Assembly: GCF_014192105.1 (NCBI RefSeq)
Contig: NZ_JACHXK010000002.1
Location: 183,380-247,379 of the forward strand
Length of the DNA stretch: 64,000 nucleotides
Direction of reading: 5' to 3'
Source of the DNA: Paenibacillus phyllosphaerae
GTDB taxonomy: Bacteria; Bacillota; Bacilli; Paenibacillales; Paenibacillaceae
The notes beneath the pieces were generated by a model. The model was not told the DNA's origin. It did not search any database and saw only the letters and a list, made by a program, of their open reading frames with translations. The translations under genes were made by a program, and so were the position numbers. Every line of letters starts with the position of its first letter. Position 1 is the stretch's first letter. Shown here in pieces: positions 18,062 to 26,937 of this stretch.

Positions 18062-18104
18062 GCCGCCTGCAATCATCCTCATAAGATGATGCAGGCGGCT
18101 TTTT
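18062..18104. terminator. Bidirectional terminator between hemW and the DinB-family gene
   Basis: GCCGCCTGC (18062-18070) and ATCATC (18072-18077) pair with GATGAT (18085-18090) and GCAGGCGGC (18091-18099). T-rich sequence follows on the right, A-rich sequence precedes on the left. Confidence 0.9.
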
Positions 18105-18111
18105 GATGGCA

Positions 18112-18666
18112 TTACGGCATGCCTTTCGCTTCATTAAAGGCAGCGGATCCTCCCTTAGGGATGCTGAGCGACTGCCAAGCGGTAGACCGGAACGCTTTGG
18201 CTACGTACACGAGCTGGCCGACATGATACCCGTAATGCGCGATTTGGCGGTGAATCGCTTGAAGGACCGTATGGCGTTCGCCGCGGATCAACACCACTCT
18301 GGTGATGTCGTCGGGCTTGAGCGCTTCCAGTGCCGTGAAGAGAGCCGACCAACCAAGCTCCCAGCGGTGCAGCAGCTCCTCCGGCGAGGCGCCGTCGTCT
18401 TCGAATTCGGCATCGCGGTTACGGCTTGCTTTTTCGCCGTCGGTAGTCAAGAAGTCGGTCCATCTCGAGATCATGTTGCCGGACAGATGGTTAATGATAA
18501 TGGCGATATTGTTGGACTCGGGCTCACTTGCCCAGTGGTAGCCGGCCTCGGGGAGTTGGCTAAGAGCGCGGTCGCCCAGTTTCTTCAAGCCGCGAAAATC
18601 GGCGATCGATAGTGATAACACATGGGAAGCGAGAGTACTTACACCGGCAGTCTTATGATCATGCAT
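18112..18666 (-). CDS. DinB-like metal-binding protein (DUF1572-type)
   Basis: Four-helix-bundle protein of the DinB/YfiT superfamily, thought to be metal-dependent enzymes, often thiol transferases; the substrate is unknown. The 184-residue product carries putative metal ligands His in NHLSGNM (about residue 59) and the AHYGYHVGQ motif (about residues 143-151). AAAGGGTG lies about 6 bases before the start at 18666. It is divergent from the acetyltransferase gene, with a perfect palindrome between them. It is absent at this place in B. subtilis. Confidence 0.8.
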   Translation of the reverse strand: MHDHKTAGVSTLASHVLSLSIADFRGLKKLGDRALSQLPEAGYHWASEPESNNIAIIINHLSGNMISRWTDFLTTDGEKASRNRDAEFEDDGASPEELLHRWELGWSALFTALEALKPDDITRVVLIRGERHTVLQAIHRQIAHYGYHVGQLVYVAKAFRSTAWQSLSIPKGGSAAFNEAKGMP

Positions 18667-18735
18667 CAGCGTACACCCTTTCTGTCCTTTTCCATTATCA
18701 TACAGCTGCCTGGCCGGAAGGGATAGTTAATTAAT

Positions 18736-18752
18736 TTTATCGGACCGATAAA
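18736..18752. promoter_or_regulatory. Perfect 17-bp palindrome, candidate operator
   Basis: TTTATCGG-A-CCGATAAA lies between the divergent DinB-like and acetyltransferase genes, 70 bases upstream of the former. The symmetry and length suit a dimeric repressor; the protein that binds it is not identified. Confidence 0.45.
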
Positions 18753-18806
18753 GAAGGGAAGGAACGAGCCGGCAAGGGGCGGGAGTGGGTTCGCCCAAAA
18801 TAATTC

Positions 18807-18835
18807 TTGTGTACTCATACGCTCTGATGTATATT
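18807..18835 (+). promoter_or_regulatory. Predicted sigma-A promoter of the acetyltransferase gene
   Basis: TTGTGT (18807-18812), 17-bp spacer, TATATT (18830-18835), about 47 bases before the GTG start. Confidence 0.5.
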
Positions 18836-18881
18836 TATTCATATTGAAAAGAAGACGATGACACGAGCGGAGGCGACAGAC

Positions 18882-19349
18882 GTGAAGCAGGCAGTGGTAA
18901 CTTGCAGAAAAGCGACGACAGAAGACGTCGACATGTTATATACATTAATAGAAGGTTATGCGAAGCAAGGTATTATGCTGCCCCGCTCGCGCGCTGCGCT
19001 GGAGAGACAGATCGATACGTTCATCGTAGCGGAGGTAGACGGCGAGGTAGTGGGCTGCGGTTCCTTGTTCAAGCTCGGTTCGGATCTGCTCGAGATTCGT
19101 TCGCTTGGCATGACCGACGGCTACAGAGGACTTGGGATCGGCAACAAGATCGTCGAGGCGCTGATTGAGGAAGCCAAGGAACAAGGCATTCATAAGGTTA
19201 TGGCGCTGACTTACGCGGACAATTTCTTCAAGCGGAACGGATTCGAGGTCGTGGACAAAGAGATCTTCCCGGAGAAAGTATGGACCGATTGCGTCAATTG
19301 CCCGAAGCAGCATGCCTGCGATGAGATCGCTGTATTGAAGCGTATCTGA
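18882..19349 (+). CDS. GNAT acetyltransferase, short ArgA (N-acetylglutamate synthase)-like
   Basis: Acetyl-CoA-dependent N-acetyltransferase. GTG 18882 is preferred since GGAGG lies 8 bases upstream; ATG 18858 has no good site. The 155-residue protein has the acetyl-CoA loop in DGYRGLGIGNKIVEAL (about residues 76-91) and the C-terminal segment KVWTDCVNCPKQHACDE, which matches the short single-domain N-acetylglutamate synthase-like GNATs. That would place it at the first step of arginine synthesis, but no arg genes are nearby, so the substrate is inferred. A terminator follows directly. Confidence 0.75.
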   Translation: MKQAVVTCRKATTEDVDMLYTLIEGYAKQGIMLPRSRAALERQIDTFIVAEVDGEVVGCGSLFKLGSDLLEIRSLGMTDGYRGLGIGNKIVEALIEEAKEQGIHKVMALTYADNFFKRNGFEVVDKEIFPEKVWTDCVNCPKQHACDEIAVLKRI

Positions 19350-19362
19350 CGATGGATAGAAG

Positions 19363-19412
19363 CCACCTGAACCGCTCGTTCTGAAGAGAACGGCAAGGAC
19401 AGGTGGTTTTTT
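19363..19412 (+). terminator. Intrinsic terminator after the acetyltransferase gene
   Basis: Outer arms CCACCTG (19363-19369) and CAGGTGG (19400-19406), inner arms CGTTCT and AGAACG, followed by six T. Confidence 0.8.
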
Positions 19413-19436
19413 GCGAGCAAGGACCGGAGTGAAGGA

Positions 19437-19538
19437 ATGAATTTGCGCTTCGAATTGAAAAATAGGAACGTAAAACAGAGTTCGCGGAACTACGGAGCAA
19501 GGGCGCTACGGGATAAAATTCAACGCCTAGAAATATGA
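19437..19538 (+). CDS. Possible 33-residue basic peptide upstream of hrcA
   Basis: ATG 19437 follows GGAG by 7 bases and opens a 33-codon frame beginning MNLRFELKNRN and ending DKIQRLEI, rich in Arg, Lys and Asn. It ends just before the hrcA promoter. No homologue is recognised and no promoter was seen; the stretch also contains a palindrome, AGTTC-GCG-GAACT. It could be a chance ORF. Confidence 0.2.
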   Translation: MNLRFELKNRNVKQSSRNYGARALRDKIQRLEI

Positions 19539-19546
19539 AAGCTGAC

Positions 19547-19576
19547 TTGACAATGTTCGAGGTGGTTTGGTATTTT
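19547..19576 (+). promoter_or_regulatory. Sigma-A promoter of the hrcA operon
   Basis: Consensus -35 TTGACA (19547-19552), 18-bp spacer, TATTTT (19571-19576). The CIRCE operator starts 12 bases downstream, overlapping the transcription start region. Confidence 0.75.
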
Positions 19577-19587
19577 TGTATTAGTGA

Positions 19588-19614
19588 TTAGCACTCGACG
19601 ACACTGAGTGCTAA
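19588..19614 (+). promoter_or_regulatory. CIRCE operator (HrcA binding site)
   Basis: Perfect consensus inverted repeat TTAGCACTC-N9-GAGTGCTAA (19588-19596 and 19606-19614). HrcA with GroEL represses from this element; heat relieves it. Here it controls hrcA-grpE-dnaK-dnaJ. Confidence 0.98.
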
Positions 19615-19662
19615 CGAAAGGAAAGACGGAAAGTCAGGATGAGGATGACAGGAGGGATTCGG

Positions 19663-20694
19663 ATGCTAACGGAACGTCAACGAATGATTTTGAACGCGAT
19701 CATAGACGATTACATCCGCTCGGCGGAGCCAGTCGGCTCTCGCAGCATTTCGAAGCGGGGCGATGTCGGGTTTAGCGCGGCAACGATACGTAACGAGATG
19801 GCTGATTTGGAAGAGCTGGGTTTTCTTGAGCAGCCGCATACCTCTGCAGGACGCGTCCCCTCCATTAAAGGCTACCGTTATTATGTCGACCATCTGGTTA
19901 AGCTGGGAGAAGTAAGCGATCAAGATCAGCAGAAGATCCGTTCGTTCTTCACCGAGAAAATGAATCAGATGGAAGAGGTCATCCAGCATGCTGCGATGAT
20001 TCTTTCAAGTTTGACCAACTATACGTCAATTGTACTCGGACCGGAGTCGTTCGCGAATTCGCTCAAGCATTTCCAACTTGTGCCGATCAGCGATGACGCA
20101 GCCGTGGCGATTATCGTCACGAATACCGGCCATGTCGAGAATCGGACCGTGTCTATTCCGCCTGATATGTCGATGTCGGATATCGAGCGTGCGGTCAACA
20201 TCTTGAATACGAAGCTGACCGGCGTGCCGATCTCGCGCCTGAAGTCGAAGGTGCATACGGAAGTCGGCCAAGAGCTTGGCCGCTATGTCGACCAATGCGA
20301 ACGGCTGTTGGCCGTGCTCGACGAGGCGTTCAAGACCGACGACGAGAACCGCGTCTACCTGAGCGGGACGACTAATATGCTGACGCAGCCCGAATTCAAG
20401 GATGTTGACAAGGTCAAGACGCTGCTCGATTTGTTCGAGGAGACGCCAACGCTGATGCGGATGTTCGCTTCCCAATCGCATGCGAACGGCATACAGGTCA
20501 AGATCGGCACGGAAAACTCGCATGAGGCAATCAGCAATTGCAGTTTGATTACGGCGACGTATTCGTTAGACGGCGTATCGGCCGGCACGATCGGCATTCT
20601 CGGACCGACCAGGATGGATTACGCCAAGGTGATCGGGTTGCTCGATCTGCTGTCCAAGGATATGGCTGTGCTGCTTGGCCGCTGGTACAAATGA
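19663..20694 (+). CDS. hrcA: Heat-inducible transcription repressor HrcA
   Basis: Repressor of class I heat-shock genes, binding CIRCE and kept active by GroEL. ATG 19663 is chosen for AGGAGG 7 bases upstream and the family start MLTERQRMILNAIIDDYI. The 343-residue protein has the N-terminal winged helix (about 1-75, GFSAATIRNEMADLEELGF) followed by the HrcA dimerisation/GAF-like region with the typical LLDLLSKDMAVLLGRW end. First gene of its operon and autoregulated through the CIRCE at 19588. grpE follows after 34 bases. Confidence 0.97.
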   Translation: MLTERQRMILNAIIDDYIRSAEPVGSRSISKRGDVGFSAATIRNEMADLEELGFLEQPHTSAGRVPSIKGYRYYVDHLVKLGEVSDQDQQKIRSFFTEKMNQMEEVIQHAAMILSSLTNYTSIVLGPESFANSLKHFQLVPISDDAAVAIIVTNTGHVENRTVSIPPDMSMSDIERAVNILNTKLTGVPISRLKSKVHTEVGQELGRYVDQCERLLAVLDEAFKTDDENRVYLSGTTNMLTQPEFKDVDKVKTLLDLFEETPTLMRMFASQSHANGIQVKIGTENSHEAISNCSLITATYSLDGVSAGTIGILGPTRMDYAKVIGLLDLLSKDMAVLLGRWYK

Positions 20695-20728
20695 CCCTTA
20701 TATTCGAAGCAGGAGGTGCGATCGTCAC

Positions 20729-21292
20729 GTGAGCACGAATGAACAACCGGTTACTGAAGAACAGATCCAGGAAGAGACGCTAGAAACCGCTGAGCCGGTT
20801 TCCGCTGATGAAGCACAGGCTGAGCAAGGCGACCTTGCGGAAGACTCGCGCATCGCCGAGCTGACGAAGCTTGCTGAGGAGAATCAGCAGCGGTACTTAC
20901 GCGCACAAGCGGATTTCGATAACTTCCGCCGCCGCACGCAGAAAGAAAAGGAAGAGCTTGCGCAGTACGCTTCGATGAAGCTGATCACGCAGCTGCTGCC
21001 GGTTGTCGACAACTTCGGCCGCGCGCTCGAAGCGGCGAAGAACGGCGGAGATACGGAATCTTTCTCCAAAGGCGTCGATATGATTTTCCGCCAGCTGGAG
21101 CAAGTGCTGGATCAAGAAGGGCTGAAGGCGATGGATACAGTCGGCCAGCCGTTCAACCCTGATTTCCATCAAGCGATTATGCAGGTGGAATCCGACGATC
21201 ACGAAGAAGGCGTCGTGGTTGAGGAAGTTCAGAAGGGGTATACATTGAAGGACAAAGTGCTTCGCCCCGCAATGGTTAAAGTAAGCGGCTAA
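20729..21292 (+). CDS. grpE: GrpE, nucleotide exchange factor for DnaK
   Basis: Cochaperone that releases ADP from DnaK. A GTG start at 20729 is inferred because AGGAGGTG lies 10 bases upstream and upstream in-frame residues fall inside hrcA. The 187-residue protein has an acidic disordered N-terminus (about 1-45), a long coiled coil (about 48-100, with YLRAQADFDNFRRRTQKEK) and the C-terminal beta domain with DTVGQPFNPDFHQAIMQV. Downstream of hrcA and upstream of dnaK as expected. Confidence 0.96.
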   Translation: MSTNEQPVTEEQIQEETLETAEPVSADEAQAEQGDLAEDSRIAELTKLAEENQQRYLRAQADFDNFRRRTQKEKEELAQYASMKLITQLLPVVDNFGRALEAAKNGGDTESFSKGVDMIFRQLEQVLDQEGLKAMDTVGQPFNPDFHQAIMQVESDDHEEGVVVEEVQKGYTLKDKVLRPAMVKVSG

Positions 21293-21354
21293 CAGTCGCT
21301 GAACATACACAATAACGAATCGATAACGAACCGATATTTAAGGAGGATCATCCC

Positions 21355-23187
21355 ATGAGTAAAGTAATTGGTATTGACCTTGGTACAACTAACTCCTGCG
21401 TCGCTGTTATGGAAGGCGGCGAGGCTGTCGTAATTCCGAATCCGGAAGGCAACCGCACGACACCATCCGTCGTAGGTTTCAAAAAAGACGGCGAGCGTAT
21501 CGTCGGTGAATCCGCGAAACGTCAAGCGATCACGAATCCTGATCGTACGATCATGTCGATCAAGCGCCACATGGGCACGAACCATAAAGAAGTGATTGAC
21601 GGCAAAGAATACTCGGCGCAAGAAATCTCGGCCATCATTCTGCAAAAACTGAAATCCGATGCTGAAGCTTACCTCGGCCAAACGGTAACGCAAGCAGTTA
21701 TCACCGTGCCGGCTTACTTTAACGACAGCCAACGTCAAGCAACGAAGGATGCGGGCAAGATCGCAGGCCTGGAAGTGCTGCGTATCGTCAACGAGCCGAC
21801 GGCTGCGGCGCTTGCTTACGGCCTTGAGAAGTCCGAAGACCAAACGATCCTCGTCTATGACCTGGGCGGCGGTACGTTCGACGTATCGATCCTGGAACTG
21901 GGCGACGGCTTCTTCGAAGTTAAAGCAACTAGCGGCGACAACCACCTGGGCGGCGACGACTTCGACCAAGTGATCATCGACCACCTGGCAATCGAATTCA
22001 ACAAAGAGCATGGCATCGACCTGCGTAAAGATAAAGCGGCTGTACAACGTCTGAAGGATGCTGCCGAGAAAGCGAAGAAAGAATTGTCCGGCGTGCTGAC
22101 ATCGACAATCTCGCTTCCGTTCATCACCATGGTTGACGGCGTGCCTCAGCACTTGGAGACAACTCTTACTCGCGCGAAATTCGAAGAACTGTCCGCAACA
22201 TTGGTTGAGCGTACACTGGCGCCAACGCGCCAAGCGCTGAGCGATGCAGGTATGACGGCTTCCGATATCGACAAAATCGTTCTTGTCGGCGGTTCGACTC
22301 GTATCCCGGCCGTACAAGACGCGATCAAGAAGCTGACAGGCAAAGAGCCGCACAAAGGCGTTAACCCGGACGAAGTGGTTGCCCTTGGCGCAGCAGTTCA
22401 AGCGGGTGTCCTGACAGGCGACGTGAAAGACGTAGTCCTGCTCGACGTTACTCCACTGTCGCTCGGTATCGAGACGGCTGGCGGCGTATTCACGAAAATG
22501 ATCGACCGCAACACGACGATCCCTACAAGCAAATCGCAAGTGTACTCCACTTATGCGGATAACCAGCCTAGCGTAGAGATCCACGTCCTGCAAGGCGAGC
22601 GCCAAATGGCTGCTGGCAACAAAACGCTCGGCCGCTTCACGCTTGGCGACATCCCGCTCGCACCGCGCGGCGTACCGCAAATCGAAGTTACTTTCGATAT
22701 CGATGCGAACGGTATCGTTAACGTATCGGCGTTGGATAAAGGGACTGGCAAGAGCCAGAAAATCACGATCACATCTTCGAGCGGTCTGTCCGACGAAGAG
22801 ATTGAGCGCATGATGAAAGACGCGGAGCTTAACGCGGAAGAAGACCGCAAGCGCCGTGAACTGGTTGAAGCGAAGAACAGCGCCGACCAACTCGTCTACT
22901 CCGTGGACAAAACGATCAAAGACCTAGGCGATAAAGTAGACGCCGGCGAGATCGCAAAAGCGGAAGAAGCGAAAGAAAAAGTGAAAAAAGCGCTGGAGTC
23001 CGACGACCTGGAAGTGATTAACGCAGCGACTGCGGAGCTGACGGAGATCGTCCAACAGCTGTCCGTGAAGCTCTATGAGCAAGCGCAAGCAGGTCAAGCA
23101 GCGGAAGGCGCTGGCGAAGCGTCCGAAGCGAAAGGCAAAGATAATGTTGTAGACGCCGACTACGAGGTTGTTGACGACAAGAAATAA
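21355..23187 (+). CDS. dnaK: Chaperone DnaK (Hsp70)
   Basis: ATP-driven chaperone. The 610-residue length is normal for Gram-positive DnaK, which lacks the insertion near residue 80 seen in proteobacteria. Motifs: phosphate 1 [13 protein letters not shown] (residues 5-17), connect 1 [16 protein letters not shown], phosphate 2 [14 protein letters not shown], adenosine [11 protein letters not shown]; substrate-binding domain from about 355 and a lid ending [25 protein letters not shown] precedes ATG 21355. Codon use is strongly biased, consistent with high expression. Repressed via the CIRCE at 19588. Confidence 0.99.
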   Translation: MSKVIGIDLGTTNSCVAVMEGGEAVVIPNPEGNRTTPSVVGFKKDGERIVGESAKRQAITNPDRTIMSIKRHMGTNHKEVIDGKEYSAQEISAIILQKLKSDAEAYLGQTVTQAVITVPAYFNDSQRQATKDAGKIAGLEVLRIVNEPTAAALAYGLEKSEDQTILVYDLGGGTFDVSILELGDGFFEVKATSGDNHLGGDDFDQVIIDHLAIEFNKEHGIDLRKDKAAVQRLKDAAEKAKKELSGVLTSTISLPFITMVDGVPQHLETTLTRAKFEELSATLVERTLAPTRQALSDAGMTASDIDKIVLVGGSTRIPAVQDAIKKLTGKEPHKGVNPDEVVALGAAVQAGVLTGDVKDVVLLDVTPLSLGIETAGGVFTKMIDRNTTIPTSKSQVYSTYADNQPSVEIHVLQGERQMAAGNKTLGRFTLGDIPLAPRGVPQIEVTFDIDANGIVNVSALDKGTGKSQKITITSSSGLSDEEIERMMKDAELNAEEDRKRRELVEAKNSADQLVYSVDKTIKDLGDKVDAGEIAKAEEAKEKVKKALESDDLEVINAATAELTEIVQQLSVKLYEQAQAGQAAEGAGEASEAKGKDNVVDADYEVVDDKK

Positions 23188-23199
23188 GGAACGCTGATA

Positions 23200-23246
23200 A
23201 ACGGTGCGTCGTCTCTTCAAAAATGAAGGACGGCGCAGCCGTTTTT
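23200..23246 (+). terminator. Hairpin between dnaK and dnaJ
   Basis: AACGG-TGCG-TCGTC pairs imperfectly with GACGG-CGCA-CCGTT, with an inner CTTC/GAAG, followed by five T (23242-23246). Likely an attenuating terminator that lowers dnaJ relative to dnaK. Confidence 0.65.
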
Positions 23247-23305
23247 CCTGTGTCTATGGTCAGAGAGGCCGGCGGGGTTAAACAAATGGACGGGGTGAAC
23301 GGGTT

Positions 23306-24424
23306 TTGGCAGATAAGCGGGATTATTATGAGGTACTAGGACTTGGCAAGGATGCTTCAGGGGAAGACGTTAAGAAGGCATACCGTAAATTGGCTCGTCA
23401 ATATCATCCGGACGTAAACAAAGCGGAGGATGCGGAAACGAAGTTCAAAGAAGTGAAGGAAGCTTACGACGTCCTTAGCGATGACGGCAAACGCGCAACC
23501 TATGATCAATACGGCCATGTCGATCCGAACCAAGGCTTCGGCGGCGGCGGACAAGGCGATTTCAACGGCTTCGGCGATATCTTCGATATGTTCTTCGGCG
23601 GTGGCGGCGGACGTCGCGATCCGAATGCGCCGCAGCGCGGTAACGACCTGCAATATACAATGACGATCGAGTTCAAGGAAGCGGTATTCGGCAAAGAAAC
23701 GGAAATTACGATTCCGCGGACGGAATCTTGCGATACTTGCCACGGCTCGGGCGCGAAGGCTGGAACGAAGCCAGAGACTTGCTCGGTATGTAAAGGCTCC
23801 GGCCAACAGGAAGTCGTGCAGAATACGCCGTTCGGACGTATGGTTAACCGTCGGGCATGCTCGAACTGCAGCGGCACGGGTAAAATCATTAAGGAAAAAT
23901 GCGGTACCTGCCATGGCGCAGGCAAAGTGAAGCGTCAGCGTAAGCTAAATGTCCGCATTCCTGCTGGCGTGGACGACGGCGCACAAATCCGTCTGAGCGG
24001 CGAAGGCGAATCCGGTCTGCGCGGCGGTCCGTCCGGCGATTTGTATATCGTCATTCGCGTCAAATCGCATGAATTCTTCGAACGCGAAGGCGACGATATC
24101 TACTGCGAGGTTCCGCTTACGTTCGCGCAAGCGGCGCTCGGCGACGAGATCGAGATCCCGACATTGACGGAGAAAGTGAAACTGAAGATTCCTGCGGGCA
24201 CGCAGACGGGCACCTATTTCCGCCTCAAGGGCAAAGGCGTACCGCGTCTGCGCGGCTACGGCCAAGGCGATCAGCACGTGAAGGTAACGGTTGTGACGCC
24301 GACGAATCTGACCGACGAGCAGAAGGATCTGCTGCGTCAGCTGGCCGGGGTAAGCGGCGGTCAGACCCAAGAGCATCATGAATCGATCTTCGACAAGATG
24401 AAGAAGGCGTTCCGCGGCGACTAG
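23306..24424 (+). CDS. dnaJ: Chaperone DnaJ (Hsp40)
   Basis: Cochaperone that stimulates DnaK ATPase and delivers substrates. A TTG start at 23306 gives [12 protein letters not shown], the family N-terminus, with GGGGTGA 7 bases upstream. The 372-residue protein has the J domain with HPD (about residue 35), a Gly/Phe-rich linker (about 75-105), four CxxCxGxG zinc repeats ([32 protein letters not shown], about 145-215) and the C-terminal substrate-binding domains. Last chaperone gene of the CIRCE operon. Confidence 0.98.
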   Translation: MADKRDYYEVLGLGKDASGEDVKKAYRKLARQYHPDVNKAEDAETKFKEVKEAYDVLSDDGKRATYDQYGHVDPNQGFGGGGQGDFNGFGDIFDMFFGGGGGRRDPNAPQRGNDLQYTMTIEFKEAVFGKETEITIPRTESCDTCHGSGAKAGTKPETCSVCKGSGQQEVVQNTPFGRMVNRRACSNCSGTGKIIKEKCGTCHGAGKVKRQRKLNVRIPAGVDDGAQIRLSGEGESGLRGGPSGDLYIVIRVKSHEFFEREGDDIYCEVPLTFAQAALGDEIEIPTLTEKVKLKIPAGTQTGTYFRLKGKGVPRLRGYGQGDQHVKVTVVTPTNLTDEQKDLLRQLAGVSGGQTQEHHESIFDKMKKAFRGD

Positions 24425-24516
24425 CGTTTATCGCGTAAGCATAGTTTCGGCTTTGCTTGCCCATCCTAATCGAGGTGCTCGTATTATACGGCAATCGCTA
24501 GGAAGGGGCTTTCGCG

Positions 24517-24669
24517 ATGACAGAACAAGAAAAGAACCACCTCAATCACAGCAATCTACCGATCGGCAAGAACGAGGATGTGGAGTTCTCCGAGGAGCTT
24601 GCGGATGAGGCGGACCGTGAAGCGATGAAGCGAGCAGAAGCTGCTGACGCTCGCGCCGAACAGGCATAA
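24517..24669 (+). CDS. YfhD-family small protein
   Basis: A 50-residue ORF, MTEQEKNHLNHSN onward, with AGGAAGGGG 8 bases upstream of ATG 24517. The C-terminal half, EFSEELADEADREAMKRAEA followed by ADAR, matches the conserved part of the Bacillales YfhD family (a small, highly charged protein of unknown function, PF14151 from memory). It lies between dnaJ and a second small ORF and could be read through from the heat-shock operon. Confidence 0.75.
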   Translation: MTEQEKNHLNHSNLPIGKNEDVEFSEELADEADREAMKRAEAADARAEQA

Positions 24670-24684
24670 GGGAGCGTGAATGAG

Positions 24685-24879
24685 GTGCCAACCCGCATTC
24701 ATGCGACCTTCCCGGCCGGAACGGGCACGAGGGAAGCGGAACTAAAGCTTCAGGCGCTTCGCGCTCTGGATGTACAAGGCAGCGGCGACGGTTCGTTGTC
24801 GGCGACCGTCGGCGACGAGTCCGTCGACCTCGCCTTGCATGTCATTCAAGAAATCGGCGGTACGACCGAGACGGAATGA
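24685..24879 (+). CDS. Small hypothetical protein, possible ferredoxin-like fold
   Basis: GTG 24685 has GGGAG about 10 bases upstream and gives 64 residues; GTG 24676 is also in frame but lies directly against that site. The sequence alternates strand- and helix-like segments (RIHATF, EAELKLQALRALDV, SLSATV, SVDLALHVIQEIG), suggesting a small alpha/beta fold. I do not recognise a family. It is followed by an intrinsic terminator that closes the transcription unit. Confidence 0.55.
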   Translation: MPTRIHATFPAGTGTREAELKLQALRALDVQGSGDGSLSATVGDESVDLALHVIQEIGGTTETE

Positions 24880-24920
24880 GATTCGCTTAACTAGCCGGCA
24901 AGTGGCCGGTTGCTTAAGGT

Positions 24921-24983
24921 AAAAGGCTGTGTGCGTTATAACCGTGCAGAGAAAGCCGGGTATGCGTACACGGCCTTTTTTTG
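24921..24983 (+). terminator. Intrinsic terminator of the dnaJ-yfhD unit
   Basis: AAAAGGC-T-GTGT (24921-24932) pairs with ACAC-G-GCCTTTT (24968-24979), followed by more T. The 35-base interior can fold further. The T tract runs into the -35 box of the prmA promoter. Confidence 0.8.
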
Positions 24984-25010
24984 TGCGTGCAGCCCGATCT
25001 GTTGTAATAT
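24981..25010 (+). promoter_or_regulatory. Predicted sigma-A promoter of prmA
   Basis: TTGTGC (24981-24986), 18-bp spacer, TAATAT (25005-25010), about 47 bases before the prmA start and directly after a terminator. Confidence 0.5.
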
Positions 25011-25056
25011 AGAGATTATGAGCGAAATGAACTATAGCGCAGGAGGAATTACATAC

Positions 25057-26031
25057 ATGAAGTGGCATGAAATTACGATTGAGACGATGGAAGAAGCACA
25101 AGAAATGATCTCCAATTTCCTGCATGAGCTGGATGCGGGAGGCGTATCCATTGAAGAATCGGGTACGCTGAACAAACAGCGCGACACGTCGCTGGGCCAA
25201 TGGTATGAGCACCCGCTCAACGATATTCCGGAAGGTCATGCGATTATTAAGGCCTATTTCTCCGAGACGGTCGATCCGGACGGAATCATCGCCACGATTC
25301 GCCCGCGGATCGAGGAGCTGCGCCAGTACGACATAAACCCTGGCGATTTCGTCATCACCAAGGCGTTGGTGGACGACGAAGACTGGGCAACGGCGTGGAA
25401 GCAATATTTCAAGCCGATTCGGGTTTCCGAGCGGTTGACGATCAAGCCGACGTGGGAAGAATACACGCCTGCTCCGGATGAACGCATCATTGAGTTGGAC
25501 CCAGGAATGGCGTTTGGAACGGGGACGCACCCGACGACCGCACTTTGCCTGCGCACGTTGGAATCCGTTATACGCGGGGATGAAGAAGTCATCGACGTCG
25601 GCACGGGATCCGGCATTCTGGCAATCGGCGCGATGAAGCTTGGCGCGAGACGTGTATTGGCACTTGATCTCGATCCAGTAGCCGTATCGTCTGCGACCGA
25701 GAATACGCGCCTGAACGGACTGGAAGCCGACATTCAAGTCTACTTGAGCGACCTGCTCGGCATTCTGGAGAGCAACAATGGGCAGCAGGCGGAGATTCAA
25801 GTTTCCGTACCGGTCGATGTTGTCGTGGCGAATATTCTGGCCGAGATCATTTTGCTGTTCATCGACGATGTATACGCGGCGTTGAAACCGGGCGGTACCT
25901 ATATCGCTTCGGGTATCTGGAAGAACAAAGAAGAAGACGTTGAAGCAGGTCTCATCGCGGCTGGCTTCACGATCAAGGACCGCCAGCGTGACCAGGACTG
26001 GATTGCGTTCGTGGCGGTTAAGCCGGAATAG
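25057..26031 (+). CDS. prmA: Ribosomal protein L11 methyltransferase
   Basis: SAM-dependent enzyme that trimethylates lysines of uL11. ATG 25057 is chosen for AGGAGG 10 bases upstream and the family start MKWHEITIET; an upstream in-frame start would include the terminator and promoter. The 324 residues include an N-terminal substrate-binding domain (about 1-95) and the methyltransferase domain with DPGMAFGTGTHPTT (about 149-162), VIDVGTGSGILAIGA (motif I) and VVANILAEII (motif IV). It leads prmA, site-2 protease, rsmE, mtaB; the protease is an extra gene relative to B. subtilis. Confidence 0.95.
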   Translation: MKWHEITIETMEEAQEMISNFLHELDAGGVSIEESGTLNKQRDTSLGQWYEHPLNDIPEGHAIIKAYFSETVDPDGIIATIRPRIEELRQYDINPGDFVITKALVDDEDWATAWKQYFKPIRVSERLTIKPTWEEYTPAPDERIIELDPGMAFGTGTHPTTALCLRTLESVIRGDEEVIDVGTGSGILAIGAMKLGARRVLALDLDPVAVSSATENTRLNGLEADIQVYLSDLLGILESNNGQQAEIQVSVPVDVVVANILAEIILLFIDDVYAALKPGGTYIASGIWKNKEEDVEAGLIAAGFTIKDRQRDQDWIAFVAVKPE

Positions 26032-26106
26032 TCTTACAAGGGAACGATATTACAAGGACGAGGGCGCAGGAGTCTTCGTCCAATTAGCTGGGGGGCAAAG
26101 GAAAAG

Positions 26107-26805
26107 GTGAATTTTCTTTGGTATCCGCTTCAGGATCTGCCATTTATCTTTATCGTACTCGTCATGTCATTCACGATTCACGAGTTCGCGCATGCCTACA
26201 GCGCCTATAAATTCGGAGACCGAACGGCTTATGATGCCGGCCGGGTCACGCTTGATCCACGCTCCCATCTCGATATATTCGGTACGATCCTGATCTTAAT
26301 TGCCGGATTCGGCTGGGCTAAGCCGGTACCGGTCAATCGGGGCAGATTCAAGTATCCTCGATTGATGGGAATCATTGTATCGGCTGTTGGTCCTCTGAGT
26401 AATTTATTGTTGGCCGTAATTGGAATGCTGTTGGTTTACACCCTGAACCAGACAGGTGTATTAGGTTCGGTGTCGCATGGCACGTTACAGGCGATCTCTC
26501 ATTTTACTTACTATTTGATCAGTACGAACCTCCTTCTGTTCCTCTTTAACTTTATCCCGCTGCCGCCGCTGGACGGATACCGAATTATCGAAGATCTGGT
26601 TCCGCTGAGCGTGCGCCATAAGATGGATCAGAACACGCAGTGGGGGATGTTCATCTTCCTGCTTCTTGTGTTTATCCCTCCGTTAAGACAGCAGACATTG
26701 GACCCGTATCTGGGCTTATGGCCGGACATTTGGGCCTTTATAGCCATTAACTTACAGTCGATTTTCGATCCGGTGGAATGGAGCGTCTTCTGGCGGGACT
26801 TCTAG
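26107..26805 (+). CDS. Site-2 protease family membrane metalloprotease (M50)
   Basis: Integral membrane zinc protease homologue. The GTG start at 26107 has AAAGGA a few bases upstream. In 232 residues there are about five hydrophobic segments, the zinc motif HEFAH at residues 25-29, and the second motif NFIPLPPLDG (about 149-158) that supplies the third ligand Asp. This is the short YwhC/YwmF-like form without PDZ or CBS domains. Targets unknown. In the window it could be relevant to anti-sigma cleavage, but that is speculative given its distance from the sigma locus. Confidence 0.87.
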   Translation: MNFLWYPLQDLPFIFIVLVMSFTIHEFAHAYSAYKFGDRTAYDAGRVTLDPRSHLDIFGTILILIAGFGWAKPVPVNRGRFKYPRLMGIIVSAVGPLSNLLLAVIGMLLVYTLNQTGVLGSVSHGTLQAISHFTYYLISTNLLLFLFNFIPLPPLDGYRIIEDLVPLSVRHKMDQNTQWGMFIFLLLVFIPPLRQQTLDPYLGLWPDIWAFIAINLQSIFDPVEWSVFWRDF

Positions 26806-26937
26806 ACGTATGACGATCGTGTGATGAGATGCGATCCATATTCCCCCAAACGTTTAAACATGTAGCGTCACGGGAATAAAACGTGTATGATGTAGGTTGA
26901 GATTTTTCACAGTTTACGATGAAGGGTTCACACAGAT

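Noticed and set aside
21289..22890. 533-codon open frame antisense to dnaK
   Set aside because: Shadow of the strongly biased dnaK codons; no family features.
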